A stretch of DNA of 23,294 nucleotides, from IMG/VR virus record IMGVR_UViG_3300009431_000575, positions 1 through 23,294 of that record; one strand, given 5' to 3'. Source of the stretch: a virus. The position numbers were made by a program, and so were the translations under genes. The notes beneath the pieces are model-generated. The model was given only the letters and a program-made list of their open reading frames with translations, did not search any database and had not been told where the DNA came from. Shown here one piece after another: positions 1 through 6,820 of this stretch. Position 1 is the stretch's first letter; every line of letters begins with the position of its first letter.

Positions 1-65
1 ATTTGGGCTGCTGTAGGCGGGGAGGCGTCGCTGTTTCCGTTTGGGTTTGCCTGAGCAACCCGCTG

Positions 66-920
66 TTATATTCCCAATCCTAGCTGACATTTTGACAATC
101 TTTCTCTCGCCATCTCACAATATCTCTTTTCTTTGTCTATACCTATGATGTTACAACCATTCTGCAAAGCCGCTATGCCCATTGTACCAGAGCCAAAGAA
201 AGGATCGAGTACTGTACCACCAGGTGAGACCATGTAGCGCGTCCACCAGTCTGCGAGTCTGATGGGAGTACCTGCGCCGTGGCCATGTGCACCTGCGCTG
301 GTGGTACTGTTTGCATTTGCAAAAGGTAGTAAATTATAGGGAGTGACACCTCCCCTTTCGGCACAAATTTGCACACATTGAGCTGGGTTCATTCCTTGTC
401 CACTGGGGCGTTCATTTCTCTTGTTAATCCTTTTCCTAGCTCGTTCCTTTGCGGTTTCTTGGCTTTCAGACCACAAAACATTTTCTTGATTTCTAAAACA
501 TTTTGGTGCTCCACACCACACGCATGCCTTAACTGAGGCCCGCAGAAGACCACGGCTACGAGGAACGCATACTCCAGTTGGCACAGCCGTAAAATTCCAC
601 CACCACACATCCTGTACCATATTCCACTCTCTACACACCCACGCCATGAATTCCCATAGCCACCCGCGCATCTGGCCCACATGCTCGCTATTCGGTTGCA
701 AGATAAACACGGCGCTACCAGTCGGTTTCAGAATCCGTCTCACCTCTGGCACTACTCCCTCAACTATGAGTGTCCACCATTCCTCCACCGTCAACATCCC
801 ATAGTCCCGCTTTGTCATCGGATAAGGCGGATCAGTGATTACGGCATCCACGCTGGCACTTGGTAATGTAGTCAAGACTTCCAAGCAGTCACCGCACTCA
901 ATGTGTACAGATAGATTCAT
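66..920 (-). CDS. DNA amino-methyltransferase (N4-cytosine/N6-adenine, beta class)
   Basis: This 284-residue protein should transfer a methyl group from SAM to an exocyclic amino group of adenine or cytosine in DNA. The catalytic motif IV (DPPY in AVITDPPYP, about residues 31-34) precedes the SAM-binding motif I (LDPFFGSGTMG, about residues 239-249). That order defines the beta class (N6_N4_Mtase family). The middle 100 residues, with CVWCG and basic stretches, probably form the target-recognition region. The target base and site cannot be read from sequence. It is the last readable gene of the leftward operon and starts 10 bases after the zinc-ribbon gene ends, with AAAAGG before the ATG. 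No restriction nuclease is adjacent, so protection against host restriction is the likeliest role. Confidence 0.93.
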   Translation of the reverse strand: MNLSVHIECGDCLEVLTTLPSASVDAVITDPPYPMTKRDYGMLTVEEWWTLIVEGVVPEVRRILKPTGSAVFILQPNSEHVGQMRGWLWEFMAWVCREWNMVQDVWWWNFTAVPTGVCVPRSRGLLRASVKACVWCGAPKCFRNQENVLWSESQETAKERARKRINKRNERPSGQGMNPAQCVQICAERGGVTPYNLLPFANANSTTSAGAHGHGAGTPIRLADWWTRYMVSPGGTVLDPFFGSGTMGIAALQNGCNIIGIDKEKRYCEMARERLSKCQLGLGI

Positions 921-930
921 GTTGCCTTTT

Positions 931-1188
931 TCATTGCAGTAATTTAATGTATGCTTCTAAGAACAAATCCAGCCTAACATTATTGTATTCCACGTCATTG
1001 TATTCCATGTCACTTTCCCGCATCTCACTGAGCGTGAGCAGGCGGTTTGGCGGCATGCCATTCTCATACTCACACACGGGGCAAGCGCCTCGTTGTAATT
1101 GGGCAATCCCGCCAATCCAACCGCAGCCAGGACAGATGATGCAATCACCTATATCTAGGTCTTTCACCGTGCGTGCTAATTCAGACAT
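931..1188 (-). CDS. small zinc-ribbon protein
   Basis: This 85-residue protein has two CxxC pairs (CPGC near residues 19-22 and CPVC near 36-39) separated by a short glycine-rich turn, the pattern of a single zinc ribbon. The C-terminal half is acidic with no recognised domain. The start is supported by AGGAG seven bases upstream of the ATG. The ATG lies inside the end of the C5-methyltransferase gene (8-base overlap), so translation of the two is probably coupled. It could be a DNA-binding or adaptor protein for the neighbouring methyltransferases. I do not recognise a named family, and function is unknown. Confidence 0.8.
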   Translation of the reverse strand: MSELARTVKDLDIGDCIICPGCGWIGGIAQLQRGACPVCEYENGMPPNRLLTLSEMRESDMEYNDVEYNNVRLDLFLEAYIKLLQ

Positions 1189-2500
1189 TGTTGTTCTCCT
1201 TTTTTCCTGCTGTTGACTGTTGTGCTACAGCAACAATTCTCTCACCAATCCACTTGGCGACTGGTACACAAACTGCATTGCCCAGCATCCGATAACGCGG
1301 CGTGTCTTTCATTCCGTTGACCGCCGTGTGCCCATCAGGAAATCCCTGAAGGCGTTCACACTCTGTGACGGTCAATCTCCGGATACCATATCTGTCTTGC
1401 ACTGCTGGTGTCTGACTTGCTTGTAATGCACTCATATGTTCACCAGAAATATTCAGCCGAACATCGCCCCCAGATTGCCAGTCAAATACTACGGCAGACA
1501 CTTGCGTTGTTCCACAAGCTGGCGCTACTTCTTTGCTGATTCCTAAACTGCCAGCCCTTGCTCCTTGTTGCCACTTAAAAGCAATTACGCCCCCCTGCGC
1601 ACAGCCTGGGTTAAGTCCACTTGTGTCAAGCGGCTTTGTCGTTGGCATTTCCCGCACATAGAACCCGCCGTGTGGCCGGTCTCTGCGTTTGTTACCCCCG
1701 TGATTTTTCATCACTACAAAATGCTCACCGTCAGGATCATTGCGTTGGTTGTGGCCTGATAGCGCATGCTGTACTATCAAGTGTCCTCGTTTGTGGTCAT
1801 CTTGTCCCTTGTGACCGCTAGCAGCGCTTGATGTAATTGTGTTGGCAACTTCCGCCCCCGTCTCTCTGCTCGGCGCAGAATCCCAGCACAGGCTTTCGGG
1901 CTCAAAAAGTATTTCCGCGGCACGTGTTTTGTTTCTAAGACATCCGACAATGAACACACGACGGCGGCGTTGGGCCACTCCATAAAATTGCGCATCGAGA
2001 ATGCGCCATGCCACTGAGTAGATTGGTCCACGTGCGGCCCCAGCATTTCCCCAGCCGTTTGTAGGAACTTGCGGTATGATTCCGGTAAGTCCTCCAAGTA
2101 TGATTGCAAAGTCTCGCCCCTGACAGGAATTGAGAAGACCAGGGACATTTTCAATGACAATCCACTCTGGATAAACACTCGTGATAAGTCGATGGAACTC
2201 AAACCAGAGGCCAGATCGCTTTCCAGCCAAGCCTTTACGTTTTCCAGCCACAGAAAGGTCTTGACACGGAAAACCCCCTGTCCAAACATTGATGTTTGCG
2301 AGGTTTGCTCTGGCAAATCCGAGTGGGAATCCTCCAATTCCAGCAAAGAAATGGCATTCGGTGTATGTTTCAACATCATTTGGTTGCACCTCCTCTATGC
2401 TCCGCTCATCAATGAAGCCTATTGGCAATAAGCCACCAGCCATTTGTGCTCTTAGAACGTTGCAGCACTTGAGGTCAATTTCATTGTAGTAAGATGTCAT
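1181..2500 (-). CDS. dcm: DNA (cytosine-5)-methyltransferase
   Basis: This 439-residue protein contains the ordered motifs of C5-cytosine methyltransferases. Motif I is FAGIGGF (52-58). Motif IV is FPCQ with catalytic Cys79. Motif VI is ENV (117-119). Motif VIII is QRRRR (177-181). Motif IX is RRLTVTECERLQGFPD and motif X is YRMLGNAVCVP near the C-terminus. Residues about 190-370 form the variable target-recognition region. The ATG overlaps the TGA of the upstream HNH gene in an ATGA arrangement (2497-2500), indicating translational coupling. An additional long frame with its own ribosome site is nested inside it (1777-2379). The family is certain. The symbol is generic and the recognised site is unknown. 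Confidence 0.95.
   Translation of the reverse strand: MTSYYNEIDLKCCNVLRAQMAGGLLPIGFIDERSIEEVQPNDVETYTECHFFAGIGGFPLGFARANLANINVWTGGFPCQDLSVAGKRKGLAGKRSGLWFEFHRLITSVYPEWIVIENVPGLLNSCQGRDFAIILGGLTGIIPQVPTNGWGNAGAARGPIYSVAWRILDAQFYGVAQRRRRVFIVGCLRNKTRAAEILFEPESLCWDSAPSRETGAEVANTITSSAASGHKGQDDHKRGHLIVQHALSGHNQRNDPDGEHFVVMKNHGGNKRRDRPHGGFYVREMPTTKPLDTSGLNPGCAQGGVIAFKWQQGARAGSLGISKEVAPACGTTQVSAVVFDWQSGGDVRLNISGEHMSALQASQTPAVQDRYGIRRLTVTECERLQGFPDGHTAVNGMKDTPRYRMLGNAVCVPVAKWIGERIVAVAQQSTAGKKENNNV
1777..2379 (-). CDS. overprinted gene nested in the C5-methyltransferase (putative)
   Basis: This 200-codon frame lies wholly inside the cytosine methyltransferase gene, on the same strand in another frame. 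AGGAGGT (2394-2388) sits 8 bases before its first ATG at 2379, with a second ATG directly after. That is as strong a ribosome site as any in the window. The C-terminal third (about 138-190) looks protein-like rather than shadow-like: PNAAVVCSLSDVLET, then YFLSPKACAGILRRAERRGR and a helix. From memory, not checked, similar SLSDxLET...FLSPKACxGILRRAxxRG proteins are annotated in phage genomes as hypothetical or methylase-associated. The frame overlaps codons for motif VIII and the target-recognition region. Function is unknown. The alternative is a chance open frame preserved by constraint on the host gene. Confidence 0.55.
   Translation of the reverse strand: MMLKHTPNAISLLELEDSHSDLPEQTSQTSMFGQGVFRVKTFLWLENVKAWLESDLASGLSSIDLSRVFIQSGLSLKMSLVFSIPVRGETLQSYLEDLPESYRKFLQTAGEMLGPHVDQSTQWHGAFSMRNFMEWPNAAVVCSLSDVLETKHVPRKYFLSPKACAGILRRAERRGRKLPTQLHQALLAVTRDKMTTNEDT
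2380..2400 (-). promoter_or_regulatory. internal Shine-Dalgarno for the nested frame
   Basis: Reading leftward, GAGGAGGTGCAACCA immediately precedes ATGATG. AGGAGGT at 2394-2388 leaves an 8-base spacer. In the methyltransferase frame these bases encode ordinary residues (IEEVQP), so the ribosome site is embedded in coding sequence. Confidence 0.6.
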
Positions 2501-2943
2501 ATCTTCTTTGCTTTCTCTTTAATAGATCGTAATTCATCAATCTTCAGCTGTCCAGTATTTGCAAGCCTGTGGCAATTGGGACATAATATAATTCCATTGT
2601 CAAGTGAATAGACCCCGCCATCCTTTTTTGAGATAATGTGATGGGTGTCACAGGTAGCATCACTCCAACCACAACGCATACAAATATCAGGATAGAGACG
2701 ACGTAAAGCCTTATTCCAACTCCCCTTGTTAGCATAAACTTTCTTACTGTGATGCACATAGGTCAACCCTTTGTTCCAAGGGGTATGAGGGCGAACACGC
2801 TCAAGCGTGGCTTTGGCAGCTTCAATTTGCTCTCGGGTTTTTTCCCTGTTCTGGTGACCTGGGATAAATTTACGGGTGCGCCCTCGTTTGTCAAATTTTG
2901 GCCTCAGTTGTCCACAACCGCATGCGCATTGCATTTGCTCCAT
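2497..2943 (-). CDS. HNH endonuclease (free-standing homing type)
   Basis: This 148-residue protein has a C-terminal HNH nuclease with structural zinc. C88-x2-C91 is followed by the catalytic HH (101-102), Asn116 in the LDNGIILC segment, then C121-x2-C124-H125. The N-terminus carries another Cys cluster (CACGCG, 6-11) and a TPWNKGL segment typical of phage homing-nuclease DNA-binding regions. It should nick or cut DNA at a specific site. The ATG has AAGGAG upstream (TGTGAGAAGGAGTAAACT). It is the first gene after the 2972-3000 promoter and overlaps the methyltransferase start by 4 bases. A restriction role with the methyltransferase is possible, but a mobile endonuclease is likelier. Confidence 0.88.
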   Translation of the reverse strand: MEQMQCACGCGQLRPKFDKRGRTRKFIPGHQNREKTREQIEAAKATLERVRPHTPWNKGLTYVHHSKKVYANKGSWNKALRRLYPDICMRCGWSDATCDTHHIISKKDGGVYSLDNGIILCPNCHRLANTGQLKIDELRSIKEKAKKI

Positions 2944-2971
2944 AGTTTACTCCTTCTCACAGGATAACTTC

Positions 2972-3000
2972 ATTATAGCATAAACTAGGGATGAAGGCAA
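2972..3000 (-). promoter_or_regulatory. sigma70-type promoter for the HNH-methyltransferase operon
   Basis: On the minus strand TTGCCT (3000-2995) and a perfect TATAAT (2977-2972) are separated by 17 bases. The predicted start is about 2965, roughly 20 bases upstream of the HNH ATG. It lies in the 168-base gap after the NPPY-motif gene. The rest of that gap shows nothing convincing. Confidence 0.6.
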
Positions 3001-3111
3001 ATGTCACTTTCCGAATTTCCCCCTCCCACTCCCGCGAAGAGGCTGCCAAATGTGAACTGTGGTAAAGACAACTTATTCCTCTGCTGGTGAACCGCCAGCT
3101 TTTGCTTCCCT

Positions 3112-3348
3112 TCACTCACAATCTGCATCTCTCAGTATATCCTCTGGTGTCCAATCACTGTAACTTTGTTTGATGTGTGGATATGGAGGGTTGACGATGA
3201 CAGCATCAGCGTGCGGCACTCCATATTGCTCTACCATTGCTTCACGGTAGCGCCTCAGTGCAACTAGTGCCTTGCGCTGTGCCTCCAGTGAGAGGGCATA
3301 GAGACGGTCAACTTCGGCGCGGAGGGCTTTTAGGTCTATGTCTGACAT
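3112..3348 (-). CDS. small protein with isolated methyltransferase motif IV (remnant?)
   Basis: This 78-residue protein has an N-terminal charged, coiled-coil-like helix (about 1-40). It is followed by ADAVIVNPPYP (48-58), which resembles the catalytic motif IV of amino-methyltransferases, including VDAVITDPPYP in the methyltransferase ending at position 66. No SAM-binding motif follows; the protein stops 20 residues later in an acidic tail. It starts 13 bases after the helicase-methyltransferase stop. It may be a truncated methyltransferase, or a small protein that kept the segment for another reason. It cannot be an active methyltransferase alone. Confidence 0.6.
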   Translation of the reverse strand: MSDIDLKALRAEVDRLYALSLEAQRKALVALRRYREAMVEQYGVPHADAVIVNPPYPHIKQSYSDWTPEDILRDADCE

Positions 3349-3361
3349 TTGGCCCCCATAA

Positions 3362-5998
3362 TCATAGCAATCTAAGAGCCTTGTGCTCTAGCACTGCCTG
3401 ATCTAAATTCCTGACTGCATCCAAGAAATACTCTCTTTTAAGCTCCATACCAATGAAGTACCGTTCAAGTTTTATTGTCTCCACTCCCTCACTGCCAATA
3501 CCAGCGAACGGTGACAATATAGTGTCCTGCGGTAAACTCCATAGTTTGAGTGCGCGAGAGATGAGGCTGAGTTGGAGCGGACATACATGTTTGTCTGCGT
3601 TTTCAAATTCTTTAGTTCTACCTCGTGCATATGGGCTATTGAGTGTGTCTGTTTCTTTAATGTCGTGCCACACTCCTGCCAGTGTTGCCATGTATTCATC
3701 AAATCGAGCTTCTTGTGGAATAGTGAGAGCAGGGTTGCTTCCTGGATGGTTGTATGTCTCCTCTTGCCAAACTGCATCGGCAAATTCAATCCATTCATTG
3801 CGGGTGATTTCTGAATTGTCTATTGGTGCAGGATTATCACCGGGTTTCTTGAACAGGAGCAAGTAATCAGGGAATGATGGCACAATCTGAGCGCGATCGC
3901 GTTCCAATGTAGAGAATTGCAACGAGTTGATGTGGAGACGAATTGACTGAGCTTGGGGATTTTTCAAGATTACCACTTCACCGAATTGAAAGAAGCCTTG
4001 CTCACAGAAAGCACGGATGACATCACCCCGAAAGTCTGAAATGCCTACAACGCCATCCAGTCCTTTGCGCAAAGGCGCTTGCATTACATGGCAAGCTACC
4101 AGACGCCCTGGCTTCATTGCTCGTCGCAATCCTGCCAGAAAGAAGGAGAAATGAAGCATAAACTCATACTTGCCTTCCTCGCCTACGCCGCCGCTGTTGC
4201 CCATATCGCCTAGTTCATTGGTGTAAGCATAAATATCATTGCGGAATGGCGGACTGAAGATAGCGAAATCTACACTGTTCTCTGCTAGGCCGTCTAGCAT
4301 ACTGGATATGCTGTCTACGTGATATAGTTCATAATGTTCTGTGATTGCTGGTTCTTGCATTATGACTGTCTCCTTTTGTGAGGGCCTTCTGTCGGCCTCA
4401 AGGTACTCTTGCAATTCATCAAAAAGTGAATTGATGTAGAGCCTTTCCTGTATAGCAAAATCATATTCTGCCCGCTCTTGTTTGCGCAGAACATTGGTGA
4501 GCATAACTTCCTCGTAAGATGTATAGGGCAAGAATACTTTTAGCGTCTCAGTCTGTCCATAACGATGTGCGCGTTTGATTGCTTGATAATACTCCTCAAA
4601 ACTATCGCGCAGTCCTGAGAAGATTTCAATCGTGACGTGCTGAAAGTTTAGGCCAAAGCCGAGCAGTCTTGGCTTGCTTATCATCACTTCTAGATGGCCA
4701 TGCCGAAAATCCTCAAGTTGCTGTAGCCTTTTCTCTTGTGGGGTCTTGCCAGTCAGGTGAGCGATTTTCAGATTGGTGTGTTCTCTCAACTCCTGCGCAA
4801 TTGTCTCACCTTCCTCATCGTAGACACACCAAATGATGGCATATTCGCCAGGGTGATCTGCGAGGATATTGCGGATAGTGGTGGGCTTATTTGAAGCAAC
4901 ATGTGTAATGTCAGCTTGTCTGTGGTACAAGAAACCTTTAGAGATTTGCGAATATTGACCGCGTTCCTTCATTCCATTTGGCTTCTTTGCCAGACCAGGC
5001 AGAGTGGGCTGTTGGCGTGTTGTAATAGTTGCGATGAGGCTGAGTTGTTCCTGTGTCATCTCTACAGGTATCTTGATTTCCTTCCACGGTGGTAAGTCTT
5101 TTAAGTTATCATTGAACCCATACGCTGATGGGTGGCGGATGAAGATGCTCCAACCAGATAGAAAGCGGTAGAAAGCATCTGAGCCATGCCGCCGCAATAC
5201 CCATTTATTCTCTTTGTTGACAAAGAACATGGCATACATCTCGTTAGCTGCCCGTATTTGTTCCAAGAATACTGCGTGCTGCGCATATTCAATTCTTGAG
5301 TTTGGTGCGGGCGTAGCAGAATAGCAGTATTTATACTCTACACCACTAGTGCATTCAATGAGGTTAGTGCGTATGATGCCAGTTCCAGATTTCAAAATTC
5401 CAGATTCGTCAAGTACCACGCAATCAATACCTGATAAGTCAATCGGCTGTCTAAATTTGTCATAGTTGATTATGCCTACCTTGAACTTGCTATCCTTGGC
5501 AAATGCGCGGATATTGTTAGGCCCAATGCCGCCATAGTGCTGGCGCGTATAGAGATTGACGATGTGAAATCCATCACCATAGAATTTCATTGATTCTTCT
5601 ATTGTCTGATTGATGATCATCAGCGGCGAGATAATGAGGGTTTTCTTGCCTAGATGAGCAAGTTGGCGGGCAAGCTCCAAAAAAATAAGTGTCTTCCCCA
5701 ATCCCGCGTCCGCAAAGCAAGCATATCGCTTCTTGCGCCATGATACACGGGTGATGACCTTTTGATAGTCAAACATCACGTCTGGCAGGGGAAGCGGCAA
5801 GTCAAGCTCTTGCGCACTGTAATCTATGCCAAATCGGTCTGCATAAATGGCAGGAAATGTGATACACCAATCACCGTTAGTGCCTGGTGTAACATCGTAG
5901 CGGGGCAAACGTTTCACATTGAGAAATTGACGGTAAGTTTCATTGTCTAGTGTTTCAATGGTCAACCTGGCCTCGCTGTCATGGATTGCAATTGTCAT
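3362..5998 (-). CDS. SNF2-like helicase fused to DNA methyltransferase
   Basis: This 878-residue protein joins a superfamily 2 helicase/translocase to an amino-methyltransferase. Walker A is ADAGLGKT (96-103). The Walker B position reads VVLDESG (194-200). Motif III is SATP (227-230). Motif VI is AIKRAHRYGQTE (about 473-484), the SNF2/Swi2 style. After a linker rich in charged residues (about 505-550) come SPPF (582-585), the N4-cytosine-type motif IV, and SPFAGIGSEG (about 829-838), the SAM-binding motif I. The motif order is beta class. ATP-driven tracking may load the methyltransferase on phage DNA. Comparable helicase-methylase fusions are known in phages. GGAGG lies 4 bases before the ATG. 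It is the first gene behind the structured leader and promoter at 6034-6185. Confidence 0.93.
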   Translation of the reverse strand: MTIAIHDSEARLTIETLDNETYRQFLNVKRLPRYDVTPGTNGDWCITFPAIYADRFGIDYSAQELDLPLPLPDVMFDYQKVITRVSWRKKRYACFADAGLGKTLIFLELARQLAHLGKKTLIISPLMIINQTIEESMKFYGDGFHIVNLYTRQHYGGIGPNNIRAFAKDSKFKVGIINYDKFRQPIDLSGIDCVVLDESGILKSGTGIIRTNLIECTSGVEYKYCYSATPAPNSRIEYAQHAVFLEQIRAANEMYAMFFVNKENKWVLRRHGSDAFYRFLSGWSIFIRHPSAYGFNDNLKDLPPWKEIKIPVEMTQEQLSLIATITTRQQPTLPGLAKKPNGMKERGQYSQISKGFLYHRQADITHVASNKPTTIRNILADHPGEYAIIWCVYDEEGETIAQELREHTNLKIAHLTGKTPQEKRLQQLEDFRHGHLEVMISKPRLLGFGLNFQHVTIEIFSGLRDSFEEYYQAIKRAHRYGQTETLKVFLPYTSYEEVMLTNVLRKQERAEYDFAIQERLYINSLFDELQEYLEADRRPSQKETVIMQEPAITEHYELYHVDSISSMLDGLAENSVDFAIFSPPFRNDIYAYTNELGDMGNSGGVGEEGKYEFMLHFSFFLAGLRRAMKPGRLVACHVMQAPLRKGLDGVVGISDFRGDVIRAFCEQGFFQFGEVVILKNPQAQSIRLHINSLQFSTLERDRAQIVPSFPDYLLLFKKPGDNPAPIDNSEITRNEWIEFADAVWQEETYNHPGSNPALTIPQEARFDEYMATLAGVWHDIKETDTLNSPYARGRTKEFENADKHVCPLQLSLISRALKLWSLPQDTILSPFAGIGSEGVETIKLERYFIGMELKREYFLDAVRNLDQAVLEHKALRLL

Positions 5999-6033
5999 TA
6001 TGCCTCCGTCATTGCCATTACTGATTTAAGCAG

Positions 6034-6151
6034 GAGACCGGCCCACAGGTGGCTATCCTTGTCACAGGAACCGGGGCCGGTCTCGTTTGGTTTATCGGCT
6101 TTCACCGCTATACCCATAATAAAAGCGTCCACCTAGCGGCTTCCTGTGACA
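6034..6151 (-). ncRNA. structured leader RNA A (interleaved helices, pseudoknot)
   Basis: The leader of the helicase-methyltransferase mRNA contains two long perfect complementary pairs that cross. P1 pairs 6151-6141 with 6070-6060 (GUCACAGGAA with UUCCUGUGAC, 11 bp with the closing U-A), extended by CCG 6139-6137 with CGG 6073-6071. P2 pairs GAGACCGGCCC (6084-6074) with GGGCCGGUCUC (6044-6034). A third pair, UAGGUGG (6135-6129) with CCACCUG (6052-6046), also crosses P1. Between them sits a hairpin with a GAAA tetraloop (CGGU-GAAA-GCCG, 6107-6096). The segments do not overlap, so all helices could coexist. The predicted transcription start is the first base of P1. The layout and the AGGA-AGCCA-CU linker recur in leader B. 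I cannot match a named riboswitch or ribozyme. Confidence 0.6.
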
Positions 6152-6156
6152 TCACT

Positions 6157-6185
6157 ATCTTACCACATAATGAGGTTCTTGTCAA
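6157..6185 (-). promoter_or_regulatory. promoter PA (leftward)
   Basis: TTGACA (6185-6180), 17-base spacer, TAAGAT (6162-6157) on the minus strand; predicted start G6150. It shares the TTGACAAG start, CTCATT in the spacer and GTGGTAARAT with the rightward promoter at 6592-6620, so the two appear to be copies. Confidence 0.75.
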
Positions 6186-6209
6186 GCGCTTGCCTCAATT
6201 CATGATGTT

Positions 6210-6354
6210 CAAACCTACACCAAGCTACACCAAAGCTACACCCTGCCTACACCTTTTGTAATGTAATATTGCCATATCCAACGTAACGCGCACAGAGAGA
6301 GTACAAAGGGTGTAGGGTGGGTGTAGCTTTAGTGTAGGATTGGGTGTAGGTTTG
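6210..6354. repeat. inverted iteron array (GTGTAG repeats)
   Basis: The left arm (6210-6253) has four CTACACC units at 6215, 6225, 6236 and 6247. The right arm (6309-6354) has four matching units: GGTGTAG at 6309, 6320 and 6343, and AGTGTAG at 6331. Spacing is 10-12 bases, one helical turn, so bound proteins would line up on one face. The arms are near-perfect inverted copies beyond the units themselves (for example GGGTGTAGCTTT in both). They flank 55 bases with an AT-rich left half. Further units occur at 6428 (GGTGTAG), 6519 (CTACACC) and 6558 (TTACACC). Iterons like these mark replication origins or regulator arrays. No replication initiator gene is visible here, so the role is open. Confidence 0.8.
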
Positions 6355-6365
6355 GTTTTTGCAAA

Positions 6366-6486
6366 ACCACTATATGTGGTGGTTGGGAGTATGCACTACC
6401 CCTATATGTAGTGGTGTATGGATGAAGGGTGTAGTTTCTGTAGGTATTTGTATGGGAACTCCTGCATGCCACAAAACGTTATGTGG
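6366..6486. promoter_or_regulatory. cluster of palindromes between the divergent promoters
   Basis: Three dyads lie here: ACCAC-TATAT-GTGGT (6366-6380), CACTAC-N8-GTAGTG (6394-6413) and the imperfect 18-base palindrome CCACAAAACGTTATGTGG (6469-6486). The first two share CTATATGTRGTGG as a direct repeat 32 bases apart (6370 and 6402), three helical turns. These look like operator or initiator sites. The stretch 6355-6590 otherwise contains no credible gene. Confidence 0.5.
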
Positions 6487-6591
6487 TAATGGCATATTAC
6501 CCCAGAAAGGCCCCAATCCTACACCCTTGGCCTTTTTCCTGTCTTTTGTCCTCAATCTTACACCTGGTCACTGGCAAATCACGCCACTTGC

Positions 6592-6620
6592 TTGACAAGC
6601 CTCTCATTTCGTGGTAAAAT
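6592..6620 (+). promoter_or_regulatory. promoter PB (rightward)
   Basis: Perfect TTGACA (6592-6597), 17-base spacer, TAAAAT (6615-6620); predicted start G6627, the second base of helix P1 in leader B. It is the only clear promoter seen for the rightward genes and is homologous to PA. Confidence 0.8.
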
Positions 6621-6625
6621 ATGAC

Positions 6626-6748
6626 TGTCAGATAGTGAGAGGCGGATTTCGTTTTTATAAGCTATCGCTTATAGGCAAACCGCCGCCCGTGAGAAACACA
6701 TCCGCTTCACTGTCTGACAACTAGGAAGCCAACTCGTCACGGGCGGCG
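6626..6748 (+). ncRNA. structured leader RNA B (interleaved helices, possible attenuator)
   Basis: P1 pairs 6626-6646 with 6701-6719: UGUCAGA with UCUGACA, AGUGA with UCACU, GCGGA with UCCGC, 17 pairs with small bulges. P2 pairs CGCCGCCCGUGA (6681-6692) with UCACGGGCGGCG (6737-6748), 12 perfect pairs, and crosses P1. An internal hairpin UAUAAGC-UAUC-GCUUAUA occupies 6656-6673. The linker between P1 and P2 right strands reads CUAGGAAGCCAACU, matching AGGAUAGCCACCU in leader A. The helix sequences differ from leader A yet remain complementary, which is compensatory evidence for RNA folding. P2 is GC-rich and followed by TTTT, so it could act as a terminator if it forms alone. The ligand or partner is unknown. 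Confidence 0.62.
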
Positions 6749-6778
6749 TTTTGTGTTCATTCTTAAAAGGAGGATACA

Positions 6779-6820
6779 ATGACGGCACTGCTGCGCGGTA
6801 AGGGAGAAGTGGAACTATGA
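6779..6820 (+). CDS. leader peptide, 13 codons
   Basis: ATG at 6779 is preceded by AAAAGGAGGATACA, one of the best ribosome sites in the window. It opens a short frame MTALLRGKGEVEL. Its TGA overlaps the ATG of the next gene (ATGA, 6817-6820). The next gene has only a weak ribosome site of its own, so this peptide probably delivers ribosomes to it by coupling. No run of a single amino acid suggests classical attenuation. Confidence 0.5.
   Translation: MTALLRGKGEVEL

Noticed and set aside
1-65. Possible start of another leftward gene beyond the methyltransferase stop
   Set aside because: Only 65 bases are visible, with no ATG or ribosome site on the minus strand. The frames are open but too short to judge.
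3083-3103. Hairpin GCTGG-N7-CCAGC with TTTT as a terminator
   Set aside because: The five-pair stem is weak, and the T-run faces rightward in a region where all genes run leftward.
6034-6151. HDV-like or other self-cleaving ribozyme
   Set aside because: The double-pseudoknot order is reminiscent of one, but helix lengths and conserved catalytic residues do not match, and the predicted transcript starts at P1, leaving nothing 5' to cleave.
6359-6595. Open frames across the intergenic control region
   Set aside because: They consist of repeat and palindrome translations with no ribosome site or protein-like pattern.
6034-6748. Known SAM, cobalamin or c-di-GMP riboswitch
   Set aside because: A SAM sensor would suit the methyltransferases, but the conserved core sequences of these classes are absent. 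Leader B controls unrelated genes.
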